The notes beneath the pieces were generated by a model. It saw only the letters and a program-made list of their open reading frames with translations. It did not search any database and was not told the origin of the DNA. DNA of 64,000 nt from Vicinamibacterales bacterium (GTDB taxonomy: Bacteria; Acidobacteriota; Vicinamibacteria; Vicinamibacterales; UBA8438), in the NCBI GenBank assembly GCA_937766455.1, contig CALLXD010000027.1, positions 47,663 to 111,662 of the forward strand, given 5' to 3'. Positions within the stretch are counted from its first letter, which is position 1. Every line of letters starts with the position of its first letter. A program made the translations under genes and the position numbers. Positions 48,339 to 57,741 of this stretch are shown here, in pieces.

Positions 48339-49649
48339 GTGTGTGGCCAGTCCTCTAGACCCGACGGCGTCCTGCCGCCGCCCCGGGTGGCAGTGCTCGA
48401 CAACGGTCTCCAGGTCCGCATCATCGAGTCACATACGGCCCCCCTGGTGTCTGTATGGTGTTGGTACGGGGTGGGGTCGAAAGACGAAGGCCCTGGGCTG
48501 ACCGGCGCGTCGCACTGGGTCGAGCACATGAACTTCAAAGGGACCGCTGGCATTCCGGCCGACGAGTTCAAACAGTTCATCGACCGGTTTGGCGGCTTCT
48601 GGAATGGCTATACGTGGATCGATCAGACCACGTATGTCGCGACAGCCACGAAGGACGCGCTCGATCAGATGCTGTTCTTGGAGGCGGAACGGATGGACCG
48701 GTGCCTCTACGACGCGGCTGCCACCGAATCCGAGCGAACGGTCATTGTTTCCGAGTTGCAAGGTGGTGAGAACGACCCGGACCATCTGCTCGATATCGAG
48801 GTGACCGCGACAGCGTTCAAGGCGCATCCCTACCGTCACCCAACCATCGGTTGGGTGGGGGACCTCCACGCCATGAGCCGGGATGACCTGCACGGCTACT
48901 ATCGCCGGTACTACACCCCGACCAACGCGACGCTGGTCATCGTTGGCGACGTCGACGCTGATGACGCCCTCCGTCAGGCCGAGCGCCGATTCGGGGGCAT
49001 CCGCGCCGGCGCCATACCGACCCGCCGGCGCACGGTTGAGCCGGCGCAGACCGGCGAGCGGCGTCTCGAGATAGAGCGGGAAGGAACGACTGGCTACTTG
49101 AAGGTGGCGTACCACGCGCCCGCGGCGACCGATCCAGATTTCGCACCGATGCTGGTGTTGGACGCGGCGTTGACCGGGGCGAAGGGACTAAATCTGTGGG
49201 CCAGTTTTGGCGGTCCCACACCCCAGCGCCGGGCGCGCTTGTATCGGTCGCTTGTGGACGCCGGACACGCGGCCGCGGTGGACGGGTCGTTCGTGGCCAC
49301 AGCCGACCCGTATCTATTTATGGTGTCGGCCACCGCGGCTGGCGGGACGCCACTCGCCGAACTGCGAGACCTGACTCTGGCCGCGCTCGACACGGTGTGC
49401 GCGGGCGGGATTCCACCGGACGAGGTGGCACGCGCCCGGCGACAGTTGCAGGCCCGCATCGTGTTGGAGAACAACAGCATCACCAACATCGGGCATCAGG
49501 TCGGCTTCTTCGAGACAGTAGCCGGCCCGGGTGTGCTGGTTCAACTGCCTGCGCGAATCGCTGCCGTGACGTCAGAAGATGTGGCGCGAGTGGCTGCACG
49601 GTATCTGGCGACCAGCAACCGAACGGTGGGCTGGTTCCAACCGATATGA
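48339..49649 (+). CDS. M16-family zinc metallopeptidase, catalytic subunit
   Basis: This is an insulinase-type peptidase of about 436 residues. It has an intact inverted zinc motif HWVEH (HxxEH, about residues 59-63) and the third ligand Glu in ERTVIVSELQ about 75 residues later. The C-terminal half is the usual inactive M16 domain with the Gly-rich loop. Start is uncertain: TTG 48324, GTG 48339 and GTG 48387 are all in frame; GTG 48339 fits the -10 box. Cytoplasmic or periplasmic location is open as no signal peptide is clear. It overlaps the next M16 gene by ATGA. Confidence 0.85.
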   Translation: MCGQSSRPDGVLPPPRVAVLDNGLQVRIIESHTAPLVSVWCWYGVGSKDEGPGLTGASHWVEHMNFKGTAGIPADEFKQFIDRFGGFWNGYTWIDQTTYVATATKDALDQMLFLEAERMDRCLYDAAATESERTVIVSELQGGENDPDHLLDIEVTATAFKAHPYRHPTIGWVGDLHAMSRDDLHGYYRRYYTPTNATLVIVGDVDADDALRQAERRFGGIRAGAIPTRRRTVEPAQTGERRLEIEREGTTGYLKVAYHAPAATDPDFAPMLVLDAALTGAKGLNLWASFGGPTPQRRARLYRSLVDAGHAAAVDGSFVATADPYLFMVSATAAGGTPLAELRDLTLAALDTVCAGGIPPDEVARARRQLQARIVLENNSITNIGHQVGFFETVAGPGVLVQLPARIAAVTSEDVARVAARYLATSNRTVGWFQPI

Positions 49650-50917
49650 CCCCGACGCTCGGACTGGCCCCGGTCCGTGAACAGTTGGCCAACGGAGTCA
49701 CGCTGATTGTGACGCAAACGCCGACCCAGCCGGCGGTCACGATCAGCGCGGCCATGTCTGCGGGCAGTCTGTGCGACCCGATCGGCGCCGAGGGCACCGC
49801 GCACCTGCTGTCGCGTTTGCTCGACCGCGCCGCCGGCACCCGAGCGGCCGACGAGGTAGCAGACGTCCTTGATTTTCACGGTGTGTCGCCCTCTATCACC
49901 GTGTCCCGCCACACAACGACGGTGAGCTGTGATTGTCTGGCCGGGGATGTCGAGCCCGTGTTGGGCCTGGTGGGCGACATGCTCCGGGCTCCAGCGTGTC
50001 TGGACGCCGACGTGGAGATTCGCCGCGGGCAGGTCATGACCGGGCTCCGAGAGGACGAAGACAGCCCGTCGACCCGGGCGCTGGACGCAGTCATGCCGCT
50101 GCTCTACGGTGCACATCACCCCTACGGGCGGGCGACGAAAGGGTCGCCGGCGACCGTGGAGCCGATCGAACGAAGCGAGTTGCTCGATTTTCACGCGGCA
50201 CGGTTCGCCCCCGATCGTCTGACGCTCGTGTTGGTGGGCGACATCACGGTGTCAGCCGCCGTGGCCGCCGCGACCGAGGCCTGCGGAGGCTGGCGCGGCC
50301 AGGCTGCCCCCCTCGTCTCGCCGCCGCTCCTGCCCCCGGCGCCTCCCGTGCACCGACGGCTCATCATCCCGATGCCTGCCAAATCGCAGGCAGATATCGT
50401 CTACGGGTTCACGACGATCGTGCGATCGGATCCCGCGTTCTACGCCTACTGGGTCATGAACAATGTGCTGGGTCAGTACGGTATCGGGGGACGTCTTGGG
50501 CAGAGCATCCGAGAGCGCCAGGGGATGGCGTATTACGCCGGCAGTATGTTCGAGGCGGGCCACATTGCCGGGCCATTGCTCGTCCGCGCCGGGGTCAACG
50601 CCGAGAACGTCGACCGAGCGTTAGAGTCGATCGACATCGAAGTGGCTGGGCTAGCCCGGGACGGTGCCACCGGCCAGGAAGTCATGCGCGCGAAACGCTA
50701 TCTCTGTGGCGCTATGCCGCGGTCGCTCGAGACGAATGCGGCTATCGCGAGATTCCTGCAGACGGCGCAGCAGTTCGACCTGGGGCTCGACCACGACAGC
50801 AGATTGCCGGGGCTCGTCGACGCCGTCACCGTCGAGGCGGTGGCGGAGGCGGCCCGCCGAACCCTCATTCCCGAACAGGCCGCAGTCGTGATTGCTGGCC
50901 CCTACGAGGGATCGTGA
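49646..50917 (+). CDS. M16-family peptidase-like protein lacking the zinc motif
   Basis: This 423-residue protein has the same fold as its neighbour, but where HxxEH should stand it reads AHLLSRL, so two of the three ligand positions are lost. It retains the R/Y region of the C-terminal half (GRLGQSIRERQGMAYY). In many bacteria such pairs form a heterodimer in which the second subunit binds substrate. The ATG overlaps the stop of the catalytic subunit (ATGA), and the HAD gene follows by GTGA overlap, so translation is coupled through all three. Confidence 0.87.
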   Translation: MTPTLGLAPVREQLANGVTLIVTQTPTQPAVTISAAMSAGSLCDPIGAEGTAHLLSRLLDRAAGTRAADEVADVLDFHGVSPSITVSRHTTTVSCDCLAGDVEPVLGLVGDMLRAPACLDADVEIRRGQVMTGLREDEDSPSTRALDAVMPLLYGAHHPYGRATKGSPATVEPIERSELLDFHAARFAPDRLTLVLVGDITVSAAVAAATEACGGWRGQAAPLVSPPLLPPAPPVHRRLIIPMPAKSQADIVYGFTTIVRSDPAFYAYWVMNNVLGQYGIGGRLGQSIRERQGMAYYAGSMFEAGHIAGPLLVRAGVNAENVDRALESIDIEVAGLARDGATGQEVMRAKRYLCGAMPRSLETNAAIARFLQTAQQFDLGLDHDSRLPGLVDAVTVEAVAEAARRTLIPEQAAVVIAGPYEGS

Positions 50918-51618
50918 CGCTCAAGGCCGTATTCTTCGACGTTGATTTCACGCTGATTTTCCCCGGATCCACCTTCGAGGCCAGTGGCTACCGGGCGTTC
51001 TGTGAGCGCCACGGGCTTGCGGTCGACATCGCGCGGTTCGACGACGCCGTCCGGGCCGCGTCTCGCGAACTCGAAGTCGGCGACGATGCCACCTATCGAC
51101 CGGAGATGTTCGTGCGTTTCGGCCGCCGCGTCATCGAAGAGATGGGTGGACGAGGCGAGGGCATCGACGCCTGCGCGCGGGAGATCTATGACGAGTGGGC
51201 CGTGTGTCGTCATTTCTCACTCTACACGGATGTCAAACCGGCGCTACGGCAACTCCACTCGAGCGGCCTGCGTCTCGGTTTGATCTCGAACACGCACCGA
51301 TGTCTCGATGCCTTCCAGGAGCACTTTGACCTCGACGCGCTGATCGTCGGTGCCGTGTCCTCTGCGGATCACGGTTACATGAAGCCGCACCCCAGCATCT
51401 TTGAGTCCGCGCTGCGCGGGATGGGCGTGGATGCTGCCGACGCGATGATGGTGGGCGACAGCCTGAGCCACGACGTGGCGGGTGCCCGCGGTCTGGGGAT
51501 GCGAGCGGTGTTGCTGGACCGCTCCGGTCAGGGACAGGGGCAGACAGGGGCCGAGGAGCTCGACGTGAGCGTGATCACGAGTCTAGATGAGCTGCCGCTG
51601 ATCGTGGCCGCGAGCTAG
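50914..51618 (+). CDS. HAD-superfamily hydrolase
   Basis: The 234-residue protein has motif I FFDVDFTLIF (DxDxT), motif II LISNTH, Lys in YMKPHPSIF and motif IV VGDSLSHDVAGA, with a helical cap after motif I. Such enzymes are usually phosphatases of small metabolites; the substrate is unknown. GTG 50914 overlaps the stop of the M16-like gene. Its stop overlaps the stop of the convergent HIT gene by 4 bp. Confidence 0.88.
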   Translation: MTLKAVFFDVDFTLIFPGSTFEASGYRAFCERHGLAVDIARFDDAVRAASRELEVGDDATYRPEMFVRFGRRVIEEMGGRGEGIDACAREIYDEWAVCRHFSLYTDVKPALRQLHSSGLRLGLISNTHRCLDAFQEHFDLDALIVGAVSSADHGYMKPHPSIFESALRGMGVDAADAMMVGDSLSHDVAGARGLGMRAVLLDRSGQGQGQTGAEELDVSVITSLDELPLIVAAS

Positions 51619-51962
51619 CCCGGCGGCCAGCCCATGTTCCGACCGGCGAGCAGGTGCAGATGAATGTGGAACACCGTTTGTCCGGCCCCGCGATTGCAAT
51701 TGAAGACGGTGCGATAGCCGTCCCCGGCGTGTCCGTGCTCTTTCGCGATCCGCGCGGCGGCGGCGATGATGGTGCCCATCAGGGTCTCATCGCCGTCTTG
51801 CAGGTCGTTCAACGTTGAGATGTGGCGACGGGGAATGATCAGCACATGAAACGGCGCCTGCGCAGCGAGGTCCTCGAACGCGAGCACGTCGTCGTCCTGG
51901 TACACGATCGTGGCTGGAATATCGCCGTTGGCAATTTTGCAGAACACGCACTCGTCGGCCAT
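51615..51962 (-). CDS. HIT-family nucleotide-binding protein (HinT-like)
   Basis: The 115-residue protein has CVFCKI at the N-terminus and the histidine triad QTVFHIHLHLLAG near the C-terminus. HinT-type enzymes hydrolyse AMP-lysine and other nucleoside phosphoramidates. ATG 51962 gives the standard N-terminus; the frame runs up to 52004. It is last in the fdhE-to-HIT leftward run. Confidence 0.93.
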   Translation of the reverse strand: MADECVFCKIANGDIPATIVYQDDDVLAFEDLAAQAPFHVLIIPRRHISTLNDLQDGDETLMGTIIAAAARIAKEHGHAGDGYRTVFNCNRGAGQTVFHIHLHLLAGRNMGWPPG

Positions 51963-52000
51963 GGTCGCGCCTCTCCTCGATTCGTGGACCGCCGAGTCTA

Positions 52001-52903
52001 TCACTCAGGTGGTACGGTAGCGCGGTGACCCGCGTCGGCCGTCGCGACGCGCATGATCACGGCTCGCGGGATTCCCTGCAGGTCGGGACAAATCTCAACG
52101 ACCACGAGTCCTGCCTGGCTGGCGATGCGGCGCACCTCGTCACTTTGGCCCGCGCCGATCTCCATCACAATCCACCCCCCGTCGCGCAGGGTGGCCAAGG
52201 CGGCCGGCAGTAACGCACGCGCCGGGTCCAGGCCATCCGGGCCGCCGCTGAGCGCCGCTCGCGGCTCGTAGTGCGCCACCTCCGGGGCCAGCGTCGTCAG
52301 CTCGCGGTCGGGAATGTATGGCGGGTTCGAGACAATGAGGTCGTACGGTCCAGGTACGCCATTGAGGAAACGCGTTTTGTGGAATGTGATCCGGTCAGCG
52401 ACCCCGTGCCGGGCCGCGTTGCCCTCGGCCACCGTCAGCGCCGCCCGCGAGATGTCGGTGGCGACCACGCGGGCACTCGACAGCGCTCTGGCCAGCGCGA
52501 CCGCGAGACAACCGGACCCCGTGCCCACGTCGGCGATTGCCCACGATCTAGAGTGCGGGACCATTTTGGCCAGCGCGATCTCGACGACGAGCTCGGTCTC
52601 GGGCCTGGGACTGAGTACGTCCGACGTGACAGCCATATCGAGGCCCCAGAATTCTCGGACCCCGGTGATCTGTGCCACCGGTTCTCGACCACGTCGGCGC
52701 GCAAGAAGTGGCTCCACCCGCGCCGCGAAACTGCCGGGCGGGCCTGGTAGCGGGTCTCGGAGGCGTGATAACCAGTGCGCCCGGGTCCACCCCAACGCGT
52801 GGCGCGCGAGCACTTCGACATCGAAGGCGGCGTCCCGCGGGTCGATGCCGTTGGCGGTCAGCGTGTCAGCGGCGGCCGACACCCAGTCTCGGAGTGTCGC
52901 CAT
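52001..52903 (-). CDS. prmC: Peptide chain release factor N5-glutamine methyltransferase
   Basis: PrmC methylates the Gln of the GGQ motif in release factors. The 300-residue protein has an N-terminal helical domain, the SAM-binding ADVGTGSGCLAVALA and the catalytic NPPY motif at about residues 193-196. It lies 50 bp after prfA, its substrate gene, a common pairing. Confidence 0.95.
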   Translation of the reverse strand: MATLRDWVSAAADTLTANGIDPRDAAFDVEVLARHALGWTRAHWLSRLRDPLPGPPGSFAARVEPLLARRRGREPVAQITGVREFWGLDMAVTSDVLSPRPETELVVEIALAKMVPHSRSWAIADVGTGSGCLAVALARALSSARVVATDISRAALTVAEGNAARHGVADRITFHKTRFLNGVPGPYDLIVSNPPYIPDRELTTLAPEVAHYEPRAALSGGPDGLDPARALLPAALATLRDGGWIVMEIGAGQSDEVRRIASQAGLVVVEICPDLQGIPRAVIMRVATADAGHRATVPPE

Positions 52904-52953
52904 CAGAATGGTGTCGTCCGGAGTTCGAGTCGTCTGGGCGTCGGGTCGTTGTG

Positions 52954-54033
52954 TCAGGCGCCCGCGACCGGCTCGGCGTCCTTGAGCATCTCGGCCCGGA
53001 AGTAGGTGCTGAGCGTGTCGCCCATCTCGGCCAGATCGCCATTGAGCATTTCAGTCAGGCGATGGGTTGTGAACCCGATTCGATGATCGGTGATCCGGTT
53101 CTGCGGAAAGTTGTATGTCCGAATTTTCTCGGAGCGCTCGCCCGTGCCGACCTGGCTCTTCCGGTCTTCGGCGATCTCGTCATGCTGGCGTTGCATCTCG
53201 ATCTCATAGAGCCTGGAGCGCAGCACCTTCATGGCCTTGGCTTTGTTCTTGATTTGCGACTTCTCGTCTTGTTGCGAGACGACCAGGCCGGTTGGCTCGT
53301 GCGTGATGCGTACCGCCGAGTATGTGGTGTTGACGCTCTGCCCGCCGGGACCGCTCGAGCAGAACGTGTCGATCCGCAGGTCCTTGTCTTCGATCGAGAC
53401 GTCCACTTCTTCCGCTTCGGGGAGTACCGCCACCGTCGCGGTCGATGTGTGGATACGACCACTGGCCTCGGTGGCCGGCACCCGCTGGACACGATGGACG
53501 CCGCTCTCGTATTTCAACTGGCTGTAGGCCTGATGGCCTTCGATCAAGGCGATGACCTCCTTGATCGACCCGACGCCGGTTTCACTGGTGGACATGACCT
53601 CCACCTTCCACCCTTGTCGCTCAGCGAACCGCGTGTACATCCGAAACAGATCGCCCGCGAAGAGCCCTGCCTCATCACCCCCGGTGCCGGCCCGGATCTC
53701 CAGCATGACATTTTTTTGGTCATTGGGATCCTTCGGGATCAGGAGCGTCTTAAGCTCGGCCAGCAGCGCATCGCGAGTCTCGGTCAGCGAGGCCAGTTCC
53801 TGTTCCGCGAGTTCTCGCATGTCGGCGTCGCTGCCGTCGGCAAGCTCCTGAGCTTGCTCGATCTCGGTGACAACTCCCCTGTACTCGCGGAACTTTTCGA
53901 CGACGGGCTGGATGTCGGACAGCGCCTTGGCGTGCGTCCGATATTGGTTCTGATCGGCCTGCACCGAGGCGTCGCTGACCAATGCCATCAGTTCGTCGTA
54001 CCGCGTGTCGAGGCTGTGCAACTTGTCGAGCAT
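52954..54033 (-). CDS. prfA: Peptide chain release factor 1
   Basis: RF1 terminates translation at UAA and UAG. The 359-residue protein has the GGQ motif at residues 230-232 ([10 protein letters not shown]) and a codon-recognition domain with the PAT-type tripeptide region ([10 protein letters not shown]). UAG termination matters here because at least two genes in the window end in a TAG supplied by a repeat element. It lies 8 bp after moaD. Confidence 0.96.
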   Translation of the reverse strand: MLDKLHSLDTRYDELMALVSDASVQADQNQYRTHAKALSDIQPVVEKFREYRGVVTEIEQAQELADGSDADMRELAEQELASLTETRDALLAELKTLLIPKDPNDQKNVMLEIRAGTGGDEAGLFAGDLFRMYTRFAERQGWKVEVMSTSETGVGSIKEVIALIEGHQAYSQLKYESGVHRVQRVPATEASGRIHTSTATVAVLPEAEEVDVSIEDKDLRIDTFCSSGPGGQSVNTTYSAVRITHEPTGLVVSQQDEKSQIKNKAKAMKVLRSRLYEIEMQRQHDEIAEDRKSQVGTGERSEKIRTYNFPQNRITDHRIGFTTHRLTEMLNGDLAEMGDTLSTYFRAEMLKDAEPVAGA

Positions 54034-54041
54034 ATTCGTGT

Positions 54042-54296
54042 CTACCCGCCGGAGACCGGCGGGAGAAAGGCGACCTCATCGCCGTCGGCGACCGGGGCAT
54101 CCATCCGTGCGTACTCTTCATTGACCGCGACGGAGATAGAGGTCTCGTAGTCGCGCAACTCGGCGAACTCGTTCATCAGCGTGCGCCAGACGGTCCCCGC
54201 GGTAGCGTCTGACGAGGCTTCCCGCGACAGCTCTCCCGTCCCGACAATATCCTTCAGCCGGGCGAACAGGCGGATGGTGACCCGATTGCCGTTCAC
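54042..54296 (-). CDS. moaD: Molybdopterin synthase small subunit
   Basis: MoaD is a ubiquitin-like sulfur carrier for molybdopterin synthesis. The 84-residue protein has [12 protein letters not shown] near the N-terminus and ends in FLPPVSGG, the required Gly-Gly. GTG 54296 lies 4 bp after the moaE stop and gives normal length; the frame is open to 54395. Confidence 0.9.
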   Translation of the reverse strand: MNGNRVTIRLFARLKDIVGTGELSREASSDATAGTVWRTLMNEFAELRDYETSISVAVNEEYARMDAPVADGDEVAFLPPVSGG

Positions 54297-54300
54297 CGGA

Positions 54301-54816
54301 TTACTCAAGACCAGCCACGCGTATCGCGTCTTGTCTGGCCACGTCGTCCTCGGGGTCGGCCGTCGCGCCTTCGATCCACACGTCGCCTCCCTCAAAAAAC
54401 TCGTGTTTCCAGATGGGCACGATTTGCTTCACCCGCTCGATGATGTAGCGGCAGGCGGCGAATGCATCGGCCCGGTGCGGCGAGGCGGCGGCGATCATGA
54501 CGCTGGCCTCGCCAATCTGGAGCGTGCCCAGTCGGTGATGCAACGCGATGCGGACATCCCAGCGATCAGCCGTTTCGGCACCGATCCGCTCGAACGCGCG
54601 AAGCGCCAGTGGATCGTAGCCCTCATATTCCAACCGCAGCACGCGTCGGCCAGCGTTCTCGTTCCGCACGACCCCGACGAACGAGGTGATCCCTCCTGGC
54701 CCGATCGTGGCGTCTGGTGACCCGCTCGTGACCGCGGTGATGAGCGCGTCGAGGTTCAAAGGGTCGGTCGTGATCGCATACGGCGCCGTGTCCATCGTGG
54801 CTCTATTGTCGCTCAT
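54301..54816 (-). CDS. moaE: Molybdopterin synthase catalytic subunit
   Basis: MoaE with MoaD converts cPMP into molybdopterin. The 171-residue protein has GGITSFVGVVRNEN, HHRLGTLQIGEASV and VPIWKHEFFEGGDVW, the latter with the catalytic Lys region. The ATG overlaps the thiD stop (ATGA). Confidence 0.95.
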   Translation of the reverse strand: MSDNRATMDTAPYAITTDPLNLDALITAVTSGSPDATIGPGGITSFVGVVRNENAGRRVLRLEYEGYDPLALRAFERIGAETADRWDVRIALHHRLGTLQIGEASVMIAAASPHRADAFAACRYIIERVKQIVPIWKHEFFEGGDVWIEGATADPEDDVARQDAIRVAGLE

Positions 54817-55595
54817 TTGCTCCAGAAATGATTGAGTGGCCCGTAGCCGTGACCCAATGGATGCGCGTGGTCGATGGCCGCTTCGACATAGCGTTTTGCC
54901 GCGACCACCGCATCGCCAAGTGCCGCGCCCCGAGCCAGGTGGGCGGCGATCGCGGCTGAAAACGTGCAGCCCGTTCCATGGGTCGCTCGACTATCCAGCT
55001 TCGTCCCGCGAAGCTCGGAGACGCCGTGGCCGTCGTCAAGGAGGTCGACCGCATCTGGGCCGTCGTGGTCCCCCCCGGTGACCACGACCGCGGCAGCACC
55101 CATCGCCCGCAGCCTGGCGGCGGCGTCGGCGGCCTGCTGGCGCGTGGTGATCGGCTGCCCGGCGAGGATCTCCGCTTCGCGACGATTTGGAGTGAGCAGT
55201 GCGGCCCGCGGGAGCAAACGGCTGCGGACGAGCGCAAGGGCCTGTTCGTCGAGCAAGCGGTGCCCACTGGTGGAGACGAGCACCGGGTCGACCACCACGG
55301 GGACACCCGGGTATGCCTCGAGCCGATCGCAGACGACGGCGACGATGGCACTCGTCGCGAGCATGCCGGTCTTGATCGCGAGCACGTCGAAGTCGGCGAT
55401 GACCGCGTCTATTTGCGCCGCGACGACCGTCGTCCTGATCGGGTCGATCGTCGTCACGCCGAGCGTGTTCTGGGCGGTCACCGCGGTCACCGCGCAGACG
55501 CCGTACACCTCATGCGCGGCGAATGTCTTGAGGTCAGCTTGGATGCCGGCGCCACCGCCGGAGTCACTGCCCGCGATGGTGAGCGCGGTCCGCAT
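54813..55595 (-). CDS. thiD: Hydroxymethylpyrimidine/phosphomethylpyrimidine kinase
   Basis: ThiD phosphorylates HMP and HMP-P for thiamine synthesis, using the ThiC product. The ribokinase-fold protein of 260 residues has [21 protein letters not shown] at the start and [20 protein letters not shown] with the catalytic Asp/anion-hole region; in this copy the usual Asp before GTGC lies in the THGTGC segment. ATG 55595 gives the family N-terminus; GTG 55622 is an alternative adjacent to the upstream stop. Confidence 0.94.
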   Translation of the reverse strand: MRTALTIAGSDSGGGAGIQADLKTFAAHEVYGVCAVTAVTAQNTLGVTTIDPIRTTVVAAQIDAVIADFDVLAIKTGMLATSAIVAVVCDRLEAYPGVPVVVDPVLVSTSGHRLLDEQALALVRSRLLPRAALLTPNRREAEILAGQPITTRQQAADAAARLRAMGAAAVVVTGGDHDGPDAVDLLDDGHGVSELRGTKLDSRATHGTGCTFSAAIAAHLARGAALGDAVVAAKRYVEAAIDHAHPLGHGYGPLNHFWSK

Positions 55596-55624
55596 GGGGG
55601 AGACCGATTCAGTCTGCCGCACTG

Positions 55625-56299
55625 TCAGCGCGCGGTCTGGACAGGTTCAGCGTCGCCTGCTTCGAGGCCGAACACCAGCAGGAACTGGTAGGTCAGGAAC
55701 GTCTCGTGAGAGAGGAGGCTGAGCCCGGCCGCCTGGGCGTCTCGGATGACGTCGGCGGCATCCACGCGACTTTCCATCTCCGGGCCGGGACCGCCGCCGT
55801 CTCGCGTGAAGTCGACGATACCCAGGCGTCCCTGTGGCTTGAGCGCGGCTGCCGCATCGCTGAGGAGGGCCACGGGGTCCTCCACTTCCGCGTACACGTC
55901 GACAATGAGCACGGCATCGAGGTCGGCTGGGAGGGTCGGATCTTCCGCAGTACCCAGCACCCGCTCTACGTTGTCCAGACCCTCGCGGTTGACGCGATAC
56001 GCGATGGCGTCCAGCATCGGCTGCTGAATATCCTGGGCGAACACGAGTCCGTTAGGACCGACCCGGCGCGCGAGTCGGACCGTGAACCAGCCCGCGCCCG
56101 CGCCGACGTCGGCGACCACCGAGCCGTCAGCCACGTTGAGCACGTCCATGATTTCGTCGGGCTTCTGCCACATGTCCCGATCGGGCGCTTCAAGAATGCC
56201 GATGTCGTCGGGTGGGAACAGCCGGGCGTGCGGCTGGTCTTGCGCGCCGACGGTGGCCGTCATGGCAAGCGTCGCGAGGAGGGTCAGCCGTGTGATCAC
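55625..56299 (-). CDS. Exported class I SAM-dependent methyltransferase
   Basis: This protein of about 224 residues starts with a signal peptide ([12 protein letters not shown], cleavage near VGA-QDQ). A methyltransferase domain follows, with [17 protein letters not shown] as SAM motif [16 protein letters not shown] and GRLGIVDFT. Export of a SAM-dependent enzyme is odd because SAM is cytoplasmic. GTG 56299 overlaps the fdhE stop by GTGA; an in-frame start at 56317 would put extra residues before the signal. The substrate is unknown. Confidence 0.8.
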   Translation of the reverse strand: MITRLTLLATLAMTATVGAQDQPHARLFPPDDIGILEAPDRDMWQKPDEIMDVLNVADGSVVADVGAGAGWFTVRLARRVGPNGLVFAQDIQQPMLDAIAYRVNREGLDNVERVLGTAEDPTLPADLDAVLIVDVYAEVEDPVALLSDAAAALKPQGRLGIVDFTRDGGGPGPEMESRVDAADVIRDAQAAGLSLLSHETFLTYQFLLVFGLEAGDAEPVQTAR

Positions 56300-57231
56300 G
56301 TCTCGAGGCCCTCGCACGGAAGCCGCTCCGGACCGCCCAGGTCGGGCAATGACGGCCGACCGAACCCCTGCTCGGCCGCCAACACGTCGAGTGCCATCGA
56401 CGCCAGGTCTTCGATGGGCAAGAGTTCAAATGGCGTGGCCGCCGTCGGGGCCAACCACTTCAAATAGGCCCCACAGTTGCCACAGAGTTCGGCCCGCTGC
56501 GGCACACTGGGGTCGGTCTTCACCGCCGTGAGTTGATCGGCGTCGCAGTACGTGCACGCCGGCTTGTCGCGCTGCCAGCCAAGGCCGCAGAATGAGCACC
56601 GTAGCTGCTCCACACCGTCCCGGGCTTCGCCGAACGCCGGCCAGGACCCGCAGGCGGGGCAGTACCCATGGGGCCAGGCCCCGAGCGCACCGGTGACTGA
56701 CGCGTGTGGCTCGCCACCCTGCGGCGCGAACACCGCCCGCTGTGCAATGTAGGCCGCCGGCCCGACCGCGAGTTCCGCCGCCAGCCACAGCACGTCCGGC
56801 GCAATACTCTCGTGCATCGCCTTTATTCGGATCGCGTCTTGATTCCGATCGAAGGACGCGGCCAGCAGTGAACTCATGTCGATGCGTCCGGCGTCGATGC
56901 AGGCACGGACGTGGCGCGCCACGTCTCCGGCTCCACCTTCCGCGAGGTCGTCGCACGCGTGGAGGACCAGGGGACCCAGCAGGTCGATAGGCAGCGCCAG
57001 TACTTCGCCTCGCAGGACCGGGGTCGCGGCGCGGAGCTTGGTCGCCGCGAGCGCCGGCTCGAGGGTAATGTCGGTAATCTCCGTCGCCGCCAGTCGTTCT
57101 ACCGTATCGATGGTCCGGCCGACGAGCGAGCGTTGCATGGCGATGGCGGGACGCAGGTCCGGCCGCGTGCTGGCCAATTCGGTCCAGCGAACTTCAGCCA
57201 GGTCGAGCAGCGTGGAGGCGGCAGTACTCAT
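56296..57231 (-). CDS. fdhE: Formate dehydrogenase accessory protein FdhE
   Basis: FdhE binds iron through rubredoxin-like CxxC pairs and is needed for active respiratory formate dehydrogenase. The 311-residue protein has the signature YCPACGSWPAFG followed by LRCSFCGLGW, CTYCD and CGNCG, four CxxC pairs in all, with a helical N-terminal domain. It starts the leftward run with MoaD/MoaE. No fdh structural gene is in this window. Confidence 0.9.
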   Translation of the reverse strand: MSTAASTLLDLAEVRWTELASTRPDLRPAIAMQRSLVGRTIDTVERLAATEITDITLEPALAATKLRAATPVLRGEVLALPIDLLGPLVLHACDDLAEGGAGDVARHVRACIDAGRIDMSSLLAASFDRNQDAIRIKAMHESIAPDVLWLAAELAVGPAAYIAQRAVFAPQGGEPHASVTGALGAWPHGYCPACGSWPAFGEARDGVEQLRCSFCGLGWQRDKPACTYCDADQLTAVKTDPSVPQRAELCGNCGAYLKWLAPTAATPFELLPIEDLASMALDVLAAEQGFGRPSLPDLGGPERLPCEGLET

Positions 57232-57306
57232 GAAGTGTGGCCAGGTGAACGCCGCGTTCGTGCGGTAACTAGCACTCCTATTGTAGAACAGCTGTCGGCT
57301 GTCGGG

Positions 57307-57335
57307 TTGAAGGGGAGAGGCGCCCTCGGTATACT
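57307..57335 (+). promoter_or_regulatory. Sigma-70-type promoter of the erpA-like gene
   Basis: TTGAAG (57307-57312), 17-nt spacer, TATACT (57330-57335). It gives a leader of about 35 nt with GGGGAGAG before the ATG at 57378. Confidence 0.68.
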
Positions 57336-57377
57336 TCAGGCAGGGGTCCGTTCCGGCCTCGGGGAGAGCACAACTAG

Positions 57378-57716
57378 ATGTCTGAAGTCATCACCGTTAC
57401 CGAAATCGCCGCAACCAAGATCTCTGATCTGATGTTGGAAGAGAAGAAGGACGAAGCCGGTCTCCGGGTGTTCGTGCAGGGGGGCGGTTGCTCCGGTTTT
57501 CAGTATGGCCTGATGATCGAGGAGGGCACCGGTGACCCGGCCGCCGATCAGGTCTTCGAGTCGAACGGCGTACGCTTGTATGTCGATCCGATCAGTTTGC
57601 GCTACCTGTCCGGTGCTCAGGTCGACTTTGTCGACAATTTGACCGGCGGCGGATTCACCATCAAGAACCCGAACGCCAAGTCCACCTGCGGCTGCGGCTC
57701 TTCGTTCGACGTCTAA
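57378..57716 (+). CDS. erpA: A-type iron-sulfur cluster carrier (ErpA/IscA/HesB family)
   Basis: This 112-residue carrier hands Fe-S clusters to target enzymes. The three ligand cysteines are in GGGCSGFQYG and CGCGSSF. ErpA and IscA subtypes are hard to separate; I use erpA because the gene is away from an isc operon. The Fur-ferritin fusion gene follows 25 bp later and is probably co-transcribed. Confidence 0.92.
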   Translation: MSEVITVTEIAATKISDLMLEEKKDEAGLRVFVQGGGCSGFQYGLMIEEGTGDPAADQVFESNGVRLYVDPISLRYLSGAQVDFVDNLTGGGFTIKNPNAKSTCGCGSSFDV

Positions 57717-57741
57717 CGTCTCACCGCCGGCGTCTCGTGGC

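Noticed and set aside
52672..54150. A 492-codon plus-strand frame opposite prmC and prfA
   Set aside because: It mirrors two well-conserved minus-strand genes and has no motif of its own.
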